A DNA stretch of 64,000 nucleotides from positions 62,001 through 126,000 of the forward strand of contig QXWR01000009.1 of assembly GCA_009911065.1 (NCBI GenBank), written 5' to 3'. This document shows positions 16,536 through 25,213 of this stretch, in pieces. The notes below the pieces were generated by a model. The model saw only the letters and a list, made by a program, of their open reading frames with translations. It made no database searches and was not told the DNA's origin. Within the stretch, counting starts at the first letter, position 1. Each line of letters begins with the position of its first letter. This DNA is from Clostridiaceae bacterium (GTDB taxonomy: Bacteria; Bacillota; Clostridia; Lachnospirales; Lachnospiraceae). The position numbers and the translations under genes are program-made.

Positions 16536-18044
16536 CTAAAACTGGGTCGCGTAGCTCATGATACGCTCCTGGGTTGCCTCCTCACCCTGTACCTGGCCAG
16601 TAATGTGGCCATTGCACATTACCAGAATCCGGTTGGACACGCCAATCAGCTCCGGCATCTCTGAGGATATCATGATAATCCCCTTGCCCTGCTTTGCCAG
16701 CTCGATCATAATCTGGTAAATCTCATATTTGGCGCCAACGTCAATTCCTCTGGTCGGTTCATCCATAATCAGGATGTCCGGATCATTGGCCAGCCAGCGG
16801 GAAATCAGCACCTTCTGCTGGTTGCCGCCAGATAAGGACTGAATCAGCGTCTTGCTGTTAGGCGTCTTGATGGAAAGTTTCGCTACATTATCTTGAACCA
16901 GCTGTTCAATCTTGCCTTTGTTAAGCTTAACTCCCATCTCCAAATATTGATCCAGAGAAGAAATGGAAACATTGTCTGCAATGGAAAGACATCCAAGAAT
17001 ACCCGTACCCCGACGATCTTCTGTGATCATGCCAATTCCTGCGCGAATCGCGTCCTGGGGCCGCCGGATATTGACCTTTTTCCCTTTTATGTACACTTCT
17101 CCTTTTGTGATGTGGCGCATACCAAAAATCGCCTCCATCAACTCGGTCCGCTGTGCTCCTACCAGACCGCCAAATCCAAGAATCTCACCTCTTCGAAGTT
17201 CAAAAGAGCAATCCTGGAAGGAACGCTCGTGAATGCTGGAATAGCTCTTTACATCTAAAAGAACCTCCCCTGCTTTCGTATCATTTTTAGGCGGATAAAT
17301 GTTGGTCAGTTCCCGGCCCACCATCTGCTTGACAATCTCTTCGTCCGTAATATCGTTCATATTCCAGGAACCCACATAAGTTCCATCCCGCATGATGGTA
17401 ATATCATCGCAGATCTCCCGAATTTCCGCCATCTTATGAGAGATGTACACAAGGGAAACTCCTCTTGATTTTAAGTCGCGGATAATGCGGAAAAGAGCCT
17501 CTACTTCGTTGTCTGTAAGGGAAGAGGTAGGCTCGTCTAAAATCACAACTCTTGCCTGGAGAGAAACTGCCTTGGCGATTTCCACAGACTGCATTTGGGC
17601 GATGGACATGGTCCCCAGCTTGGCCTTTGGGTTGTAAGGCATCTTCACGTCATCCAGCCATTTTGCAGTCTCCTCAAACATTTTTTTGTGGTCTACCACC
17701 TTGAGAGGTCCGAAATTCTTTGTGGGATAACGCCCTGCATACATATTCTCCGCCACGGTCCGCTCAGGTATGGGCTGCAGCTCTTGATGCACCATGGCAA
17801 GTCCTTTTTGCAGCGCTTCATCCGGATTGTGAATCTCCACATGGTCTCCGTCCAGGTAGACTTCCCCCTCATCCATGTGATAAATTCCAAACAGACATTT
17901 CATCAAAGTAGACTTTCCTGCGCCATTCTCCCCCATCAACGCGTGGACAGTGCCTGGACGGACTTTTAAGTTAATGCCGTCAAGAGCTTTTACGCCAGGA
18001 AAGCTTTTGGAAACCCCCCGCATTTCCAGTCTGTACTCTGCCAT
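16536..18044 (-). CDS. mglA: Galactose/methyl-galactoside-type ABC transporter ATP-binding protein MglA
   Basis: A duplicated ATPase of about 502 residues. The first half has Walker A GENGAGKST and a Walker B in VVILDEPTSSL; the second half has the degenerate P-loop GLVGAQRTE, signature SGGNQQKVLISRWL and Walker B ILIMDEPTRGID. This two-domain design, with a defective second P-loop, is normal for the sugar-importer group. Start ATG at 18044 follows AAAGGAGAGAATGGG; the longer frame adds 33 residues including the downstream part of the intergenic hairpin and is not credible. It lies between mglB and mglC in the operon. Confidence 0.95.
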   Translation of the reverse strand: MAEYRLEMRGVSKSFPGVKALDGINLKVRPGTVHALMGENGAGKSTLMKCLFGIYHMDEGEVYLDGDHVEIHNPDEALQKGLAMVHQELQPIPERTVAENMYAGRYPTKNFGPLKVVDHKKMFEETAKWLDDVKMPYNPKAKLGTMSIAQMQSVEIAKAVSLQARVVILDEPTSSLTDNEVEALFRIIRDLKSRGVSLVYISHKMAEIREICDDITIMRDGTYVGSWNMNDITDEEIVKQMVGRELTNIYPPKNDTKAGEVLLDVKSYSSIHERSFQDCSFELRRGEILGFGGLVGAQRTELMEAIFGMRHITKGEVYIKGKKVNIRRPQDAIRAGIGMITEDRRGTGILGCLSIADNVSISSLDQYLEMGVKLNKGKIEQLVQDNVAKLSIKTPNSKTLIQSLSGGNQQKVLISRWLANDPDILIMDEPTRGIDVGAKYEIYQIMIELAKQGKGIIMISSEMPELIGVSNRILVMCNGHITGQVQGEEATQERIMSYATQF

Positions 18045-18066
18045 CCCATTCTCTCCTTTCATAAAA

Positions 18067-18093
18067 TCGGGTGTGCCTTGCGGACACACCCGA
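18067..18093 (-). terminator. Intra-operon hairpin between mglB and mglA
   Basis: TCGGGTGTG and CACACCCGA form a 9-bp stem around CCTTGCGGA. On the minus strand it is followed by TTTTATG only, so it is more likely a message-stabilising or partial-stop hairpin that lets the binding protein be made in excess. This function is inferred from position. Confidence 0.65.
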
Positions 18094-18172
18094 CACGTTT
18101 TTGCGTCTTTTTGTGCAGCTGCCCTGGATTGGGGAAGCTGCAATCTGATTTATCTGATTTTCTGCCTGGTCA

Positions 18173-19312
18173 TTATTTGATCAGTTCCAGAATCTCTGCT
18201 GCATTTTCCTTGGTAACTTTTACATAGTCAACCATGTATACGTTATCCACTTCTTTGCCGTTGACAAAATCAATGGCCTTGTCTGCTGCAGTGTGAGCCT
18301 GACCAAAGTAATCGTTGAATACAGTGCCAGTCATCTTGTCGTTGGTTACATGCTCAACTGCCTCAACCAGAGCGTCAACACCTACCAGATAGATGTCTTT
18401 GTTGACGGTTCTGCCAGCAGCCTCAATGGCCTGCAGAGCGCCCAAAGCCATCGCATCGTTGTTACAGAAAACAACGTCGATCTTTGCACCGTGCTGAGAC
18501 AGTGCGTTGGCAGTGATCTCCTGGCCCTTGGTCTGGTCCCAGTCACCACGCATCTTTACAAGCTCCTCAACCTCAACGCCTGCTGCGGTCAAAGCTTCAA
18601 TGGACTTCTCGGTTCTGTACTGAGCATCCACGTTCTCCGGATCGCCCTGAACCATGATGTAGCGAACTACGCCGTCGCCGTCTGCATCGCCCTTATTCTC
18701 CAGCTCTGCAATCTCTTCGCCCTGGAAGGTTCCGGACTGTCTTGCGTCAGCGCCTACATAAGTAGCTTTGATTCCCTCGTCTACCCATGCCTGCTCTCTC
18801 TCTGTCTCCGGCTCACGGTTGATGTAAACCACCGGGATGCCTGCTGCGTTACACTCTTCGGTAACGGTCGGCTCGGAAGAAGCCTGCACCAGGTTGATGA
18901 TCATAACGTCATAACCCTGTGTGATAAAGTTACGGATCTGGTTCATCTGCTCGCCCTGGTCGTTCTTACCGTCCATGATGGAGATGTTCTCTTCCTTCAC
19001 GCCAATCTCTTCTACCAGATATTTCTTCAGCTCTTCCCGGTAAAGGGTCATAAAGTTATCTGCAAACTGATAGATGGAGATACCAACTTTAATCTCGGAC
19101 GGATCTTTGCCTTCCACGGCTCCTGCCGCTTCTGTTGCAGTTGTCTCTGCATCTGTCGCGTCATCCCCTGCCGGAGCTGCAGTAGTTGCGGCCTCAGTGG
19201 GAGCCGGAGCTGCTGTGGTTGGTGTGCTGCTACCGCCGCCTCCACAAGCTGCCAGTGACATTGCCATACAGGACGCCAGTGCCAGTGCCATAACTTTCTT
19301 TGTCAGTCTCAT
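18173..19312 (-). CDS. mglB: Galactose/glucose-binding lipoprotein MglB
   Basis: A 379-residue extracellular binding lipoprotein. A signal peptide ends at the lipobox MSLAAC; a Thr/Ala/Glu-rich linker of about 45 residues follows, then the two-lobed periplasmic-binding domain. DADGDGVV near residue 215 matches the calcium-binding loop typical of galactose/glucose-binding proteins, and CNNDAMALGAL and VGVDALVEAVE are the usual ligand-side segments. ATG follows AGGGAGGATTTAAGA. It is the first mgl gene, with a clear promoter upstream. Sugar preference for galactose or glucose is inferred from these motifs. Confidence 0.93.
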   Translation of the reverse strand: MRLTKKVMALALASCMAMSLAACGGGGSSTPTTAAPAPTEAATTAAPAGDDATDAETTATEAAGAVEGKDPSEIKVGISIYQFADNFMTLYREELKKYLVEEIGVKEENISIMDGKNDQGEQMNQIRNFITQGYDVMIINLVQASSEPTVTEECNAAGIPVVYINREPETEREQAWVDEGIKATYVGADARQSGTFQGEEIAELENKGDADGDGVVRYIMVQGDPENVDAQYRTEKSIEALTAAGVEVEELVKMRGDWDQTKGQEITANALSQHGAKIDVVFCNNDAMALGALQAIEAAGRTVNKDIYLVGVDALVEAVEHVTNDKMTGTVFNDYFGQAHTAADKAIDFVNGKEVDNVYMVDYVKVTKENAAEILELIK

Positions 19313-19354
19313 CTCTTAAATCCTCCCTTATTTGGATTTGTATTTGACGGATCA

Positions 19355-19379
19355 GGCAATATCGTTTAGTAATATTGCC
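19355..19379. promoter_or_regulatory. Inverted repeat in the mglB leader (candidate operator or RNA hairpin)
   Basis: GGCAATAT and ATATTGCC are separated by 9 bp and lie just downstream of the mglB -10 box on the minus strand. There is no U-tract, so it is a candidate binding site for the neighbouring regulator or a leader hairpin. Confidence 0.5.
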
Positions 19380-19393
19380 TTACCGACAACCTT

Positions 19394-19422
19394 ATTATAA
19401 CGGATTTTTATTCGTTTTTCCA
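19394..19422 (-). promoter_or_regulatory. Promoter of the mgl operon
   Basis: On the minus strand TGGAAA, a 17-bp spacer and TATAAT; -35 match is 4/6, -10 match 6/6. It lies about 80 bp upstream of mglB. Confidence 0.65.
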
Positions 19423-19547
19423 TAAGATTTTTTTTGATTTTCTAATGATTTTTTTCGATTTTTCCAGTTTTTGCCAAAAATCCTTCAAAATCTTCGGTTT
19501 TTCGCAAACAATGTACACAGTTTCCGACTTTTTTTATTTTCGGCGTT

Positions 19548-20585
19548 TTATGGATTTGTCACAATTTTTTGGGGAGACCAGTAGTAACGTCCCTCTTCCA
19601 GACAAAGACTTTCTGGTACTGGCTGGCCTAAAGCCCTGGCCGTAGCGATAGAAAAAATTGCGCCGGCATACTGTTCCTTATCCGAAGACACGGTTCCCAT
19701 AAGCTTTCCAGAGTAGACTGCCTCAAGCCCCGGCGTGGTAGCGTCAATTCCCACCAGGCAGATTCCCTTTGCCTTTACCCGTTCCATAGCGTCCAAAGCG
19801 CCAAGAGCCATGTCGTCGTTGTTGCACACTGCCAGCTCAATGGTATCCGGATACTGCTCCAGCCACTGTTCCATAAGGGCTGACGCCTGACTCCGCTCCC
19901 AGTTGGCAATGCCCCCTGCGATCTTTTCAATGGGCACTCCGCCGTCTTTTAACGTCTGAATGGACCATTCGGTGCGGATGAGAGAATCTTGATGGCTGCT
20001 CTCTCCTTCCAAAAGCACATAGCTGACCACCCCATCTCCGTTTTTGTCCAGACTTTTTGGGTCTTCCCGGTACTTATCCACCACAATGCTTCCCTGCAGC
20101 ACTGCCGATTCCTTTGCCGCCGCCCCCACATAGTAGACCTCATTCCACCTTTCCATATCTTCTTCCACTGGCTGCCGGTTAAAAAACACCACTGGTATTT
20201 TGGCATTCATGGCCCGGTCAATCATCCCTGAGGCAGCAGTCCGGTCCACTGGATTGATGCATAGCACATCACATCCCAACGAGATGAACCGCTCTACCTG
20301 ATTGTTCTGAGTGTTCTGGCTGCCTTTGGCATCCTGAATGTCCAAAGTCACCTTCACTCCGTACTTCTGCTCGTATTCCTTGGCGCAGTTTTCTAGCTCT
20401 CCCCGGATATTGTTGATAAATGTGTCGTCTCCCCGGTACAAACTTACCCCAATCCGAATGGATGTCTTCCCTTTCTCTTCCCCACCGCCGCAACTGGTGA
20501 GAAAAAGCAAGGCAATCCCCCCGATCCACCAAAACCGGAACAGCCAAAAAATCCTTTTTATGTTTGTCTGTCTTTTCATTCTCAT
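19548..20585 (-). CDS. Sugar-binding lipoprotein, MglB-like, of the sensing module
   Basis: A lipoprotein-like galactose-binding homologue of about 345 residues. A basic N-terminus and hydrophobic stretch lead to the lipobox FLTSC. The binding domain keeps the calcium-loop-like DKNGDGVV, the CNNDDMALGAL ligand segment and the LVGIDATTPGLEAV segment, all shared with the MglB encoded next to it. The start at 20585 follows GAAGGAAGATT. It directly follows another binding-like protein and a histidine kinase gene, not a permease gene, so it is more likely a sensor accessory that presents sugar to the kinase than a transporter subunit; that is inference from context (compare XylFII-LytS systems). 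Confidence 0.8.
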   Translation of the reverse strand: MRMKRQTNIKRIFWLFRFWWIGGIALLFLTSCGGGEEKGKTSIRIGVSLYRGDDTFINNIRGELENCAKEYEQKYGVKVTLDIQDAKGSQNTQNNQVERFISLGCDVLCINPVDRTAASGMIDRAMNAKIPVVFFNRQPVEEDMERWNEVYYVGAAAKESAVLQGSIVVDKYREDPKSLDKNGDGVVSYVLLEGESSHQDSLIRTEWSIQTLKDGGVPIEKIAGGIANWERSQASALMEQWLEQYPDTIELAVCNNDDMALGALDAMERVKAKGICLVGIDATTPGLEAVYSGKLMGTVSSDKEQYAGAIFSIATARALGQPVPESLCLEEGRYYWSPQKIVTNP

Positions 20586-20611
20586 AATCTTCCTTCTGCC
20601 AGTACACCCCA

Positions 20612-21634
20612 CTACTCAATGGGATACAGCATTTTTTCATATTCCTTCCGGCGCAGATCTTCCCGCCGGATGCACCGGCTCTCCAAATATACCACATCTT
20701 CCACAATCTGGTTCTCCGCCAAATCCACTGCCATTTTGACGCTTAAATAACCAGCTGAAAAATCATCGGTGATGGAAAGTCCCTGAATCATCCCTTTATC
20801 CAGATAATTTAGAAGCCGGACGGTATTTCCCCTTCCATAAAGCCCCAAAACCATGGGTTCTTTATCCTTGCCGGAAGCTTCTCCATTTCCGGTCTCTGTC
20901 TCAAACTCCGCCTCCTGTTCGGTCAGCTTTACAGCCATGGACAAAAGACTTTCCGGGTCCAAAGCCACTGCCACAGGCAAAATCCCATCTTCCATTTTCA
21001 TCTGTTTGAAAGCCTCCTCCCACTCCTCTGGCGACCGTCCTTCCAAAAACCGAATATCATATCCCAAAGGCTTTAAAACCCTTAAAATTCCGTCCCGAAA
21101 CCGAATGCTGACCGAGTCCGGCTTTCTCTCTCCAATCAGGCAGATACTCTGCCCCAAAGAATCCTTGTGAATCTGTTCTGCCAGTTCCTGACCCATTTGG
21201 AAATAGTCAAAACCAATTCTCTCGGAAATTCCCTCTCCCGTCAAAACCGCCTCGGAATTTAACAAAATCAATGGTACGCTTACCCTCTTATCCTCCAAAA
21301 GTGCCAGGACCTTTTCCCCATCCACCGGGGACACAATCAGCACCCGACTGCCGTCCTGCTGCTCCCGCAGTATAAGCTCCTCCTGCTGGATTCGATTTCC
21401 TTTATCGTATAATGTAATAAAACTCACGTCTGCGTTTAAGTCAATGGCCGCCCGGTCCATTCCCTTTCGAAAATTCACATAATTGTCATCGGAAGAATCT
21501 TCAATGATCACCGAAATAGCATAAACCTGGGTCTCTTTCTCCTTTATAATCAAATCTGTGGAAGACAGCAAAAACAGCAAAACAAGAATCAATCCATAAA
21601 AAATCCAGAGCATTTTTTCCTTTCGGCTCATCAT
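20612..21634 (-). CDS. Membrane-anchored sugar-binding-like protein of the sensing module
   Basis: A 340-residue protein with one N-terminal membrane anchor (about residues 8-26) and no lipobox Cys, followed by a type-I periplasmic-binding-like domain (VYAISVIIEDSSDDNYVNF, VLIVSPVDGEK, VLGLYGRG). It lacks the calcium loop of MglB. Its ATG overlaps the TGA of the kinase gene (ATGA), which shows tight translational coupling. This is the arrangement expected of an extracellular ligand-sensing partner for a YesM/LytS-type kinase. Ligand is unknown; a sugar is inferred from the fold and neighbours. Confidence 0.75.
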   Translation of the reverse strand: MMSRKEKMLWIFYGLILVLLFLLSSTDLIIKEKETQVYAISVIIEDSSDDNYVNFRKGMDRAAIDLNADVSFITLYDKGNRIQQEELILREQQDGSRVLIVSPVDGEKVLALLEDKRVSVPLILLNSEAVLTGEGISERIGFDYFQMGQELAEQIHKDSLGQSICLIGERKPDSVSIRFRDGILRVLKPLGYDIRFLEGRSPEEWEEAFKQMKMEDGILPVAVALDPESLLSMAVKLTEQEAEFETETGNGEASGKDKEPMVLGLYGRGNTVRLLNYLDKGMIQGLSITDDFSAGYLSVKMAVDLAENQIVEDVVYLESRCIRREDLRRKEYEKMLYPIE

Positions 21635-23427
21635 GGTTTATCCTCCTCTGCCAGCTTTTCAAAGGGTACTGCAGGCAGGCAGATCTCCACTTTGGTTCCC
21701 TCATCTGGCTCCGACCAGATAACCAGCCCGTACTCTTCCCCAAAATACAGCCGAATCCGCTCATTGACATTTTTCACTCCAATCCCAGAACCCCGGCGGG
21801 AAGAGCCGTGTGTCCTGCCTGTGAGAAGCCCCGCGGCCTGTTCTGCTGTCATGCCTAACCCATTGTCTGCTATGGTAAACCGAAGGTTTCCTTCCTGCCT
21901 CCATGCCTTCACCACAATCTCTCCGTCTCCGTCCATAAATTCCATTCCGTGATAAATGGCATTTTCCACCAAAGGCTGCAGCATAAGCTTTAGAGATGCA
22001 AGAGAAAGAACTTCCGGCTCTGCCTCAATTTGGTAAACAAACTTATTTTTAAACCGCATCTGTTGAATCATTAAGTAATTCCGCACATGTTCCAACTCAT
22101 CCTTCACCGGAATAATGCTTTTCCCCCGGCTTAAACTGATGCGGAAAAAACGGGCCAGAGCCGTCACCACTTTCACTGCCTCCTGCTTTTGCTCATTTTC
22201 AACCATCCACACAATAATATCCAGCGTGTTGTAAAGAAAATGAGGATTGATCTGAGACTGAAGGGTGTCAAATTCACTTTTTCTCTTAGACTCATGCTCT
22301 GCCACAATATCTTCCATTAAAGTTTGAATCCGTTTTGCCATATCTCCAATAGACCGGCCCAAATGCTGGATCTCATAGGAACCGCCGATATAAACCTCTG
22401 TGTCCAGCGCCCCTTCCTCCAGGGCATTTACCGATTTTTCCAGCTCCTGAATAGGCGCTGTAATCCGGGATGAAATATAGGAATTGATCAGAGCCAGAAG
22501 AAAAAGAAAAAATGCCGCCACAAACACCATAAACAGCCGGGTTTTTAAATGATTCAGGGAAAAGCCCTGCTCTGGCGTCACTCCCACCAGTTTCCACCCA
22601 GTATAGCCTACAGACTTAACCACCACATCTCTCTTTTTTCCCTGGAAGGTTTCCTGCTCATTGCCATCCTGGAATTTTTGTATCGTTTGGGTGTTTTCCT
22701 GGGCCAAACCTGCGTCAATGAGCTGTATTTTCGGGTGATAAATCAGCTCCCCGTCGCTGTTTGCCAGATACAGATAGCCTTCATTTCCCATAGCCACATT
22801 GTCTAAAAGCTGCTGTAAACTGCCATAAGCGATGTCAATCAGCAGCACTCCCTGATCCGTGGAGGTTCCCTGGGTGATCTCCACTGCCCTTGAAAGGGAA
22901 ATGACCCACCGATACTGATTCTCACTGTTATCAAAAATATACTGGACATGAGGCATGGAAAAATGCAGATTCTCCGGATGGTCCAGGGTGTTCTTAAACC
23001 ATTCTTCCCCGGTTACATCCATACCTGTTTTCAGTCTGGCAGCAGGCACTGCGGACAAAAGCTCTCCTTTTTTGGACAAAAGGGCAATATTGGCCACAGA
23101 GTCTTTGTTGTTGTCATACAACAGGGTAACTTTACTGTTTACCGTCTCCCCTTCCTGGGAAAAATCTGCATTTTTTATCACTCCATAGTAAAGGGAATCG
23201 GACAGCTTCATAACCGTCCGCAAATAGGAATCCACAGACTGGTTGATCTGGCTGATTGCCGCCTGATTTTCCTCCCGGATGACAGCCAAAAACTGTTCTG
23301 CCAGCCGCCCGTACAAAGACATTCCAATCAGGAGAATCATCACCAGGGCACTGACCGTAAAATATACAAAAATGGTGTAGCGAATGCTGGTTTTCTGAAA
23401 AAATTCCGATTTTGACGGTTTTGCCAT
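21631..23427 (-). CDS. Sensor histidine kinase, YesM/LytS type
   Basis: A membrane sensor kinase of about 598 residues. From the chosen start (ATG at 23427, after GGAGGAACCT) a first membrane helix spans about residues 17-38, a dCache-like extracellular domain about 45-290, a second helix 298-320, HAMP to about 372, then a His_kinase domain with SQINPHFLYNTLD (His near residue 396) and a HATPase domain with N and G boxes (PLVENAIYHG, DNGLGM, GIGVKNVNERI). It should phosphorylate the YesN-type regulator encoded upstream. It is coupled by a 4-bp overlap to the binding-like gene that follows. Confidence 0.93.
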   Translation of the reverse strand: MAKPSKSEFFQKTSIRYTIFVYFTVSALVMILLIGMSLYGRLAEQFLAVIREENQAAISQINQSVDSYLRTVMKLSDSLYYGVIKNADFSQEGETVNSKVTLLYDNNKDSVANIALLSKKGELLSAVPAARLKTGMDVTGEEWFKNTLDHPENLHFSMPHVQYIFDNSENQYRWVISLSRAVEITQGTSTDQGVLLIDIAYGSLQQLLDNVAMGNEGYLYLANSDGELIYHPKIQLIDAGLAQENTQTIQKFQDGNEQETFQGKKRDVVVKSVGYTGWKLVGVTPEQGFSLNHLKTRLFMVFVAAFFLFLLALINSYISSRITAPIQELEKSVNALEEGALDTEVYIGGSYEIQHLGRSIGDMAKRIQTLMEDIVAEHESKRKSEFDTLQSQINPHFLYNTLDIIVWMVENEQKQEAVKVVTALARFFRISLSRGKSIIPVKDELEHVRNYLMIQQMRFKNKFVYQIEAEPEVLSLASLKLMLQPLVENAIYHGMEFMDGDGEIVVKAWRQEGNLRFTIADNGLGMTAEQAAGLLTGRTHGSSRRGSGIGVKNVNERIRLYFGEEYGLVIWSEPDEGTKVEICLPAVPFEKLAEEDKP

Positions 23428-23504
23428 AGGTTCCTCCACTGCTTTTCCAATCAAAATTTATCCTCGTTTGTAGGGACTTTTATCTCCGTGCAGCAGGTTT
23501 ATCT

Positions 23505-23589
23505 TCTCCTGCATATTTATCTTTCCTGCATATTTATCTCTCCTGCATGTTTATCTCTCCTGCATGTTTATCTTCTTCATGCATGTTGA
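23505..23589. repeat. Four to five tandem copies of a 17-bp unit
   Basis: Units of TCTCCTGCATRTTTATC start at 23505, 23522, 23539 and 23556, and a degenerate one at 23573. They lie in the gap between the regulator and kinase genes, between their stop and ribosome site on the minus strand. Confidence 0.85.
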
Positions 23590-23596
23590 CCGTCTT

Positions 23597-25210
23597 TTAC
23601 ACACCTCGAAATTTTGTAGGCGACACCCCAAATTTTTTCTTAAACACATAGCTGAAATAGTTCTGTTCCTGATACCCTACCTTCCGGGCAATGACATAGG
23701 TTTTATCATTGGTCTCATTGAGAAGTTCCACTGCCTTGTTTAACCGTACCTCTGTCAAATAGGCCACGTAGGTTTTGCCGGTCTCTTTTCGGAACATTGT
23801 GGAAAAATAAGCAGGACTCATATGAAGTTGGCGGCAGATCATCTCCACGGAAAGTTCCGGCTCCTGATAATGTTCATGAATGTACCGTTTGGCCTCCTCG
23901 ATCACCTGTCTGGTAGCCGTGTCCCGGCGGCGGTTCATGGCTTCGTTTAACTGACAAGCCGTGTCAATCAGCCACTCTGTAAATTCCTCCCGGCTCTGTC
24001 CATTTCCCAAAAAGCGCATAAATCCTCCGTCTCCGTCAAAAATCTGCCGCAAATCCATATCGTACTGCTGCATTAAGCGGGTGATACAGCCAGCCAGAGA
24101 AAGCATATAGACTTGATATTGTCTTGCATGAACTTTGGCATCCTCCATCTGTGAAGCCAACGTCCGCACTGCAGACTCAATCGTTTCCCGCGTGCCAAAC
24201 TTAATCTGAGCTTCCAGCTCCGCCTCGTCCTTTTCCTCCAGCTGCAGCTTGCCAAGACTCACTGGCTCCATATCATTGATGTAAATGGTTCCCCCTGCCC
24301 CCACAATGGCTTTATAGCCCAAAGCATCCAAAGCAGACTGGTAAGATTTCCCCATCTCCTCCAGCCTGGGACTGTTATATCCCACCCCAATGGTCACAGT
24401 CACTTCCAGAATCCGTTTGACTTCCTTGCAGATATTTCCCAAAAGATCAATAAAACCAGTCTGTGTATTGTGTTCGTCAATGGCTGTTAAAATCGTTAAA
24501 CCGCCGGTGGAATTAAAGATGGTAAAACGAAAGTAACCTTTTAAATTGTCCTCCACCAGCTGCCGCACCGATATGGGAATCAGCTTTTGTTCCTGCTGTC
24601 TGGACAGAGGCTGCCCCTCCGCCCGTTCCTCTGGCTCCACATTTACCACGGCAGCCAGCCATTTCCTGGCCCCCAAAAGATCAATCTCATATTCCTCTAA
24701 CTTGGGAGACACTTCCCTGGCCAAAACATTTCCCCGGACCAAATCATTTAAAAAAAGCTCCCTCAAAATAGGAAGGCTGTTCTGATAACTCTCCCGCAGC
24801 AGACGGACGTTGCGGCGCTGTTCAATCTCTTCGTCCAGACTTTCCCGCACCCGGTTTAAAATCTCAGTCAGCTCTTCCACGTTCACTGGCTTTAAAATAT
24901 ACTCGGTCACTTTTAACTTAATTGCCTGCTGTGCATATTCAAAATCATCAAAGCCGGAAAAAATAAGAATTTTTATGGACGGATATTTCTGTCGAATCTT
25001 AGCCGCCAAAGTAAGCCCGTCCATGTAAGGCATTCGAATGTCTGTCATAACCACATCTGGTTTTAGCTGCTCAATCTTTTCCAGAGCATCCTCCCCGTTC
25101 TCTGCATCCCCTGCCACCAAAAAACCAAGGCTTTCCCAGTCCATTTTCCGGATAATCCCCTTGCGGACCTCCTCCTCGTCATCTGCCAGCAAAATCCGAT
25201 ATAAACTCAT
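23597..25210 (-). CDS. Response regulator with AraC-type DNA-binding domain (YesN family)
   Basis: A 537-residue regulator. The receiver domain covers about residues 1-120 with acidic DDEEE, the phosphoacceptor Asp57 in VVMTDIRMP and the conserved Lys in YILKPVN. A long central region contains coiled and degenerate GGDEF-like segments (VTVTIGVGYNS). The last 100 residues form a double helix-turn-helix of AraC type (SVEMICRQLHMSPAYFSTMF and GYQEQNYFSYVFKKKFGVSP). The probable partner is the kinase encoded next; likely targets are the adjacent mgl genes. It starts only 3 bp after the aminotransferase gene, so the two are probably co-transcribed. Confidence 0.93.
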   Translation of the reverse strand: MSLYRILLADDEEEVRKGIIRKMDWESLGFLVAGDAENGEDALEKIEQLKPDVVMTDIRMPYMDGLTLAAKIRQKYPSIKILIFSGFDDFEYAQQAIKLKVTEYILKPVNVEELTEILNRVRESLDEEIEQRRNVRLLRESYQNSLPILRELFLNDLVRGNVLAREVSPKLEEYEIDLLGARKWLAAVVNVEPEERAEGQPLSRQQEQKLIPISVRQLVEDNLKGYFRFTIFNSTGGLTILTAIDEHNTQTGFIDLLGNICKEVKRILEVTVTIGVGYNSPRLEEMGKSYQSALDALGYKAIVGAGGTIYINDMEPVSLGKLQLEEKDEAELEAQIKFGTRETIESAVRTLASQMEDAKVHARQYQVYMLSLAGCITRLMQQYDMDLRQIFDGDGGFMRFLGNGQSREEFTEWLIDTACQLNEAMNRRRDTATRQVIEEAKRYIHEHYQEPELSVEMICRQLHMSPAYFSTMFRKETGKTYVAYLTEVRLNKAVELLNETNDKTYVIARKVGYQEQNYFSYVFKKKFGVSPTKFRGV

Positions 25211-25213
25211 CTT

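Noticed and set aside
18293..19258. Long open frame of 321 codons opposite mglB
   Set aside because: It is exactly antisense to a clear binding protein, has no ribosome site and no family features; strong codon bias of mglB explains it.
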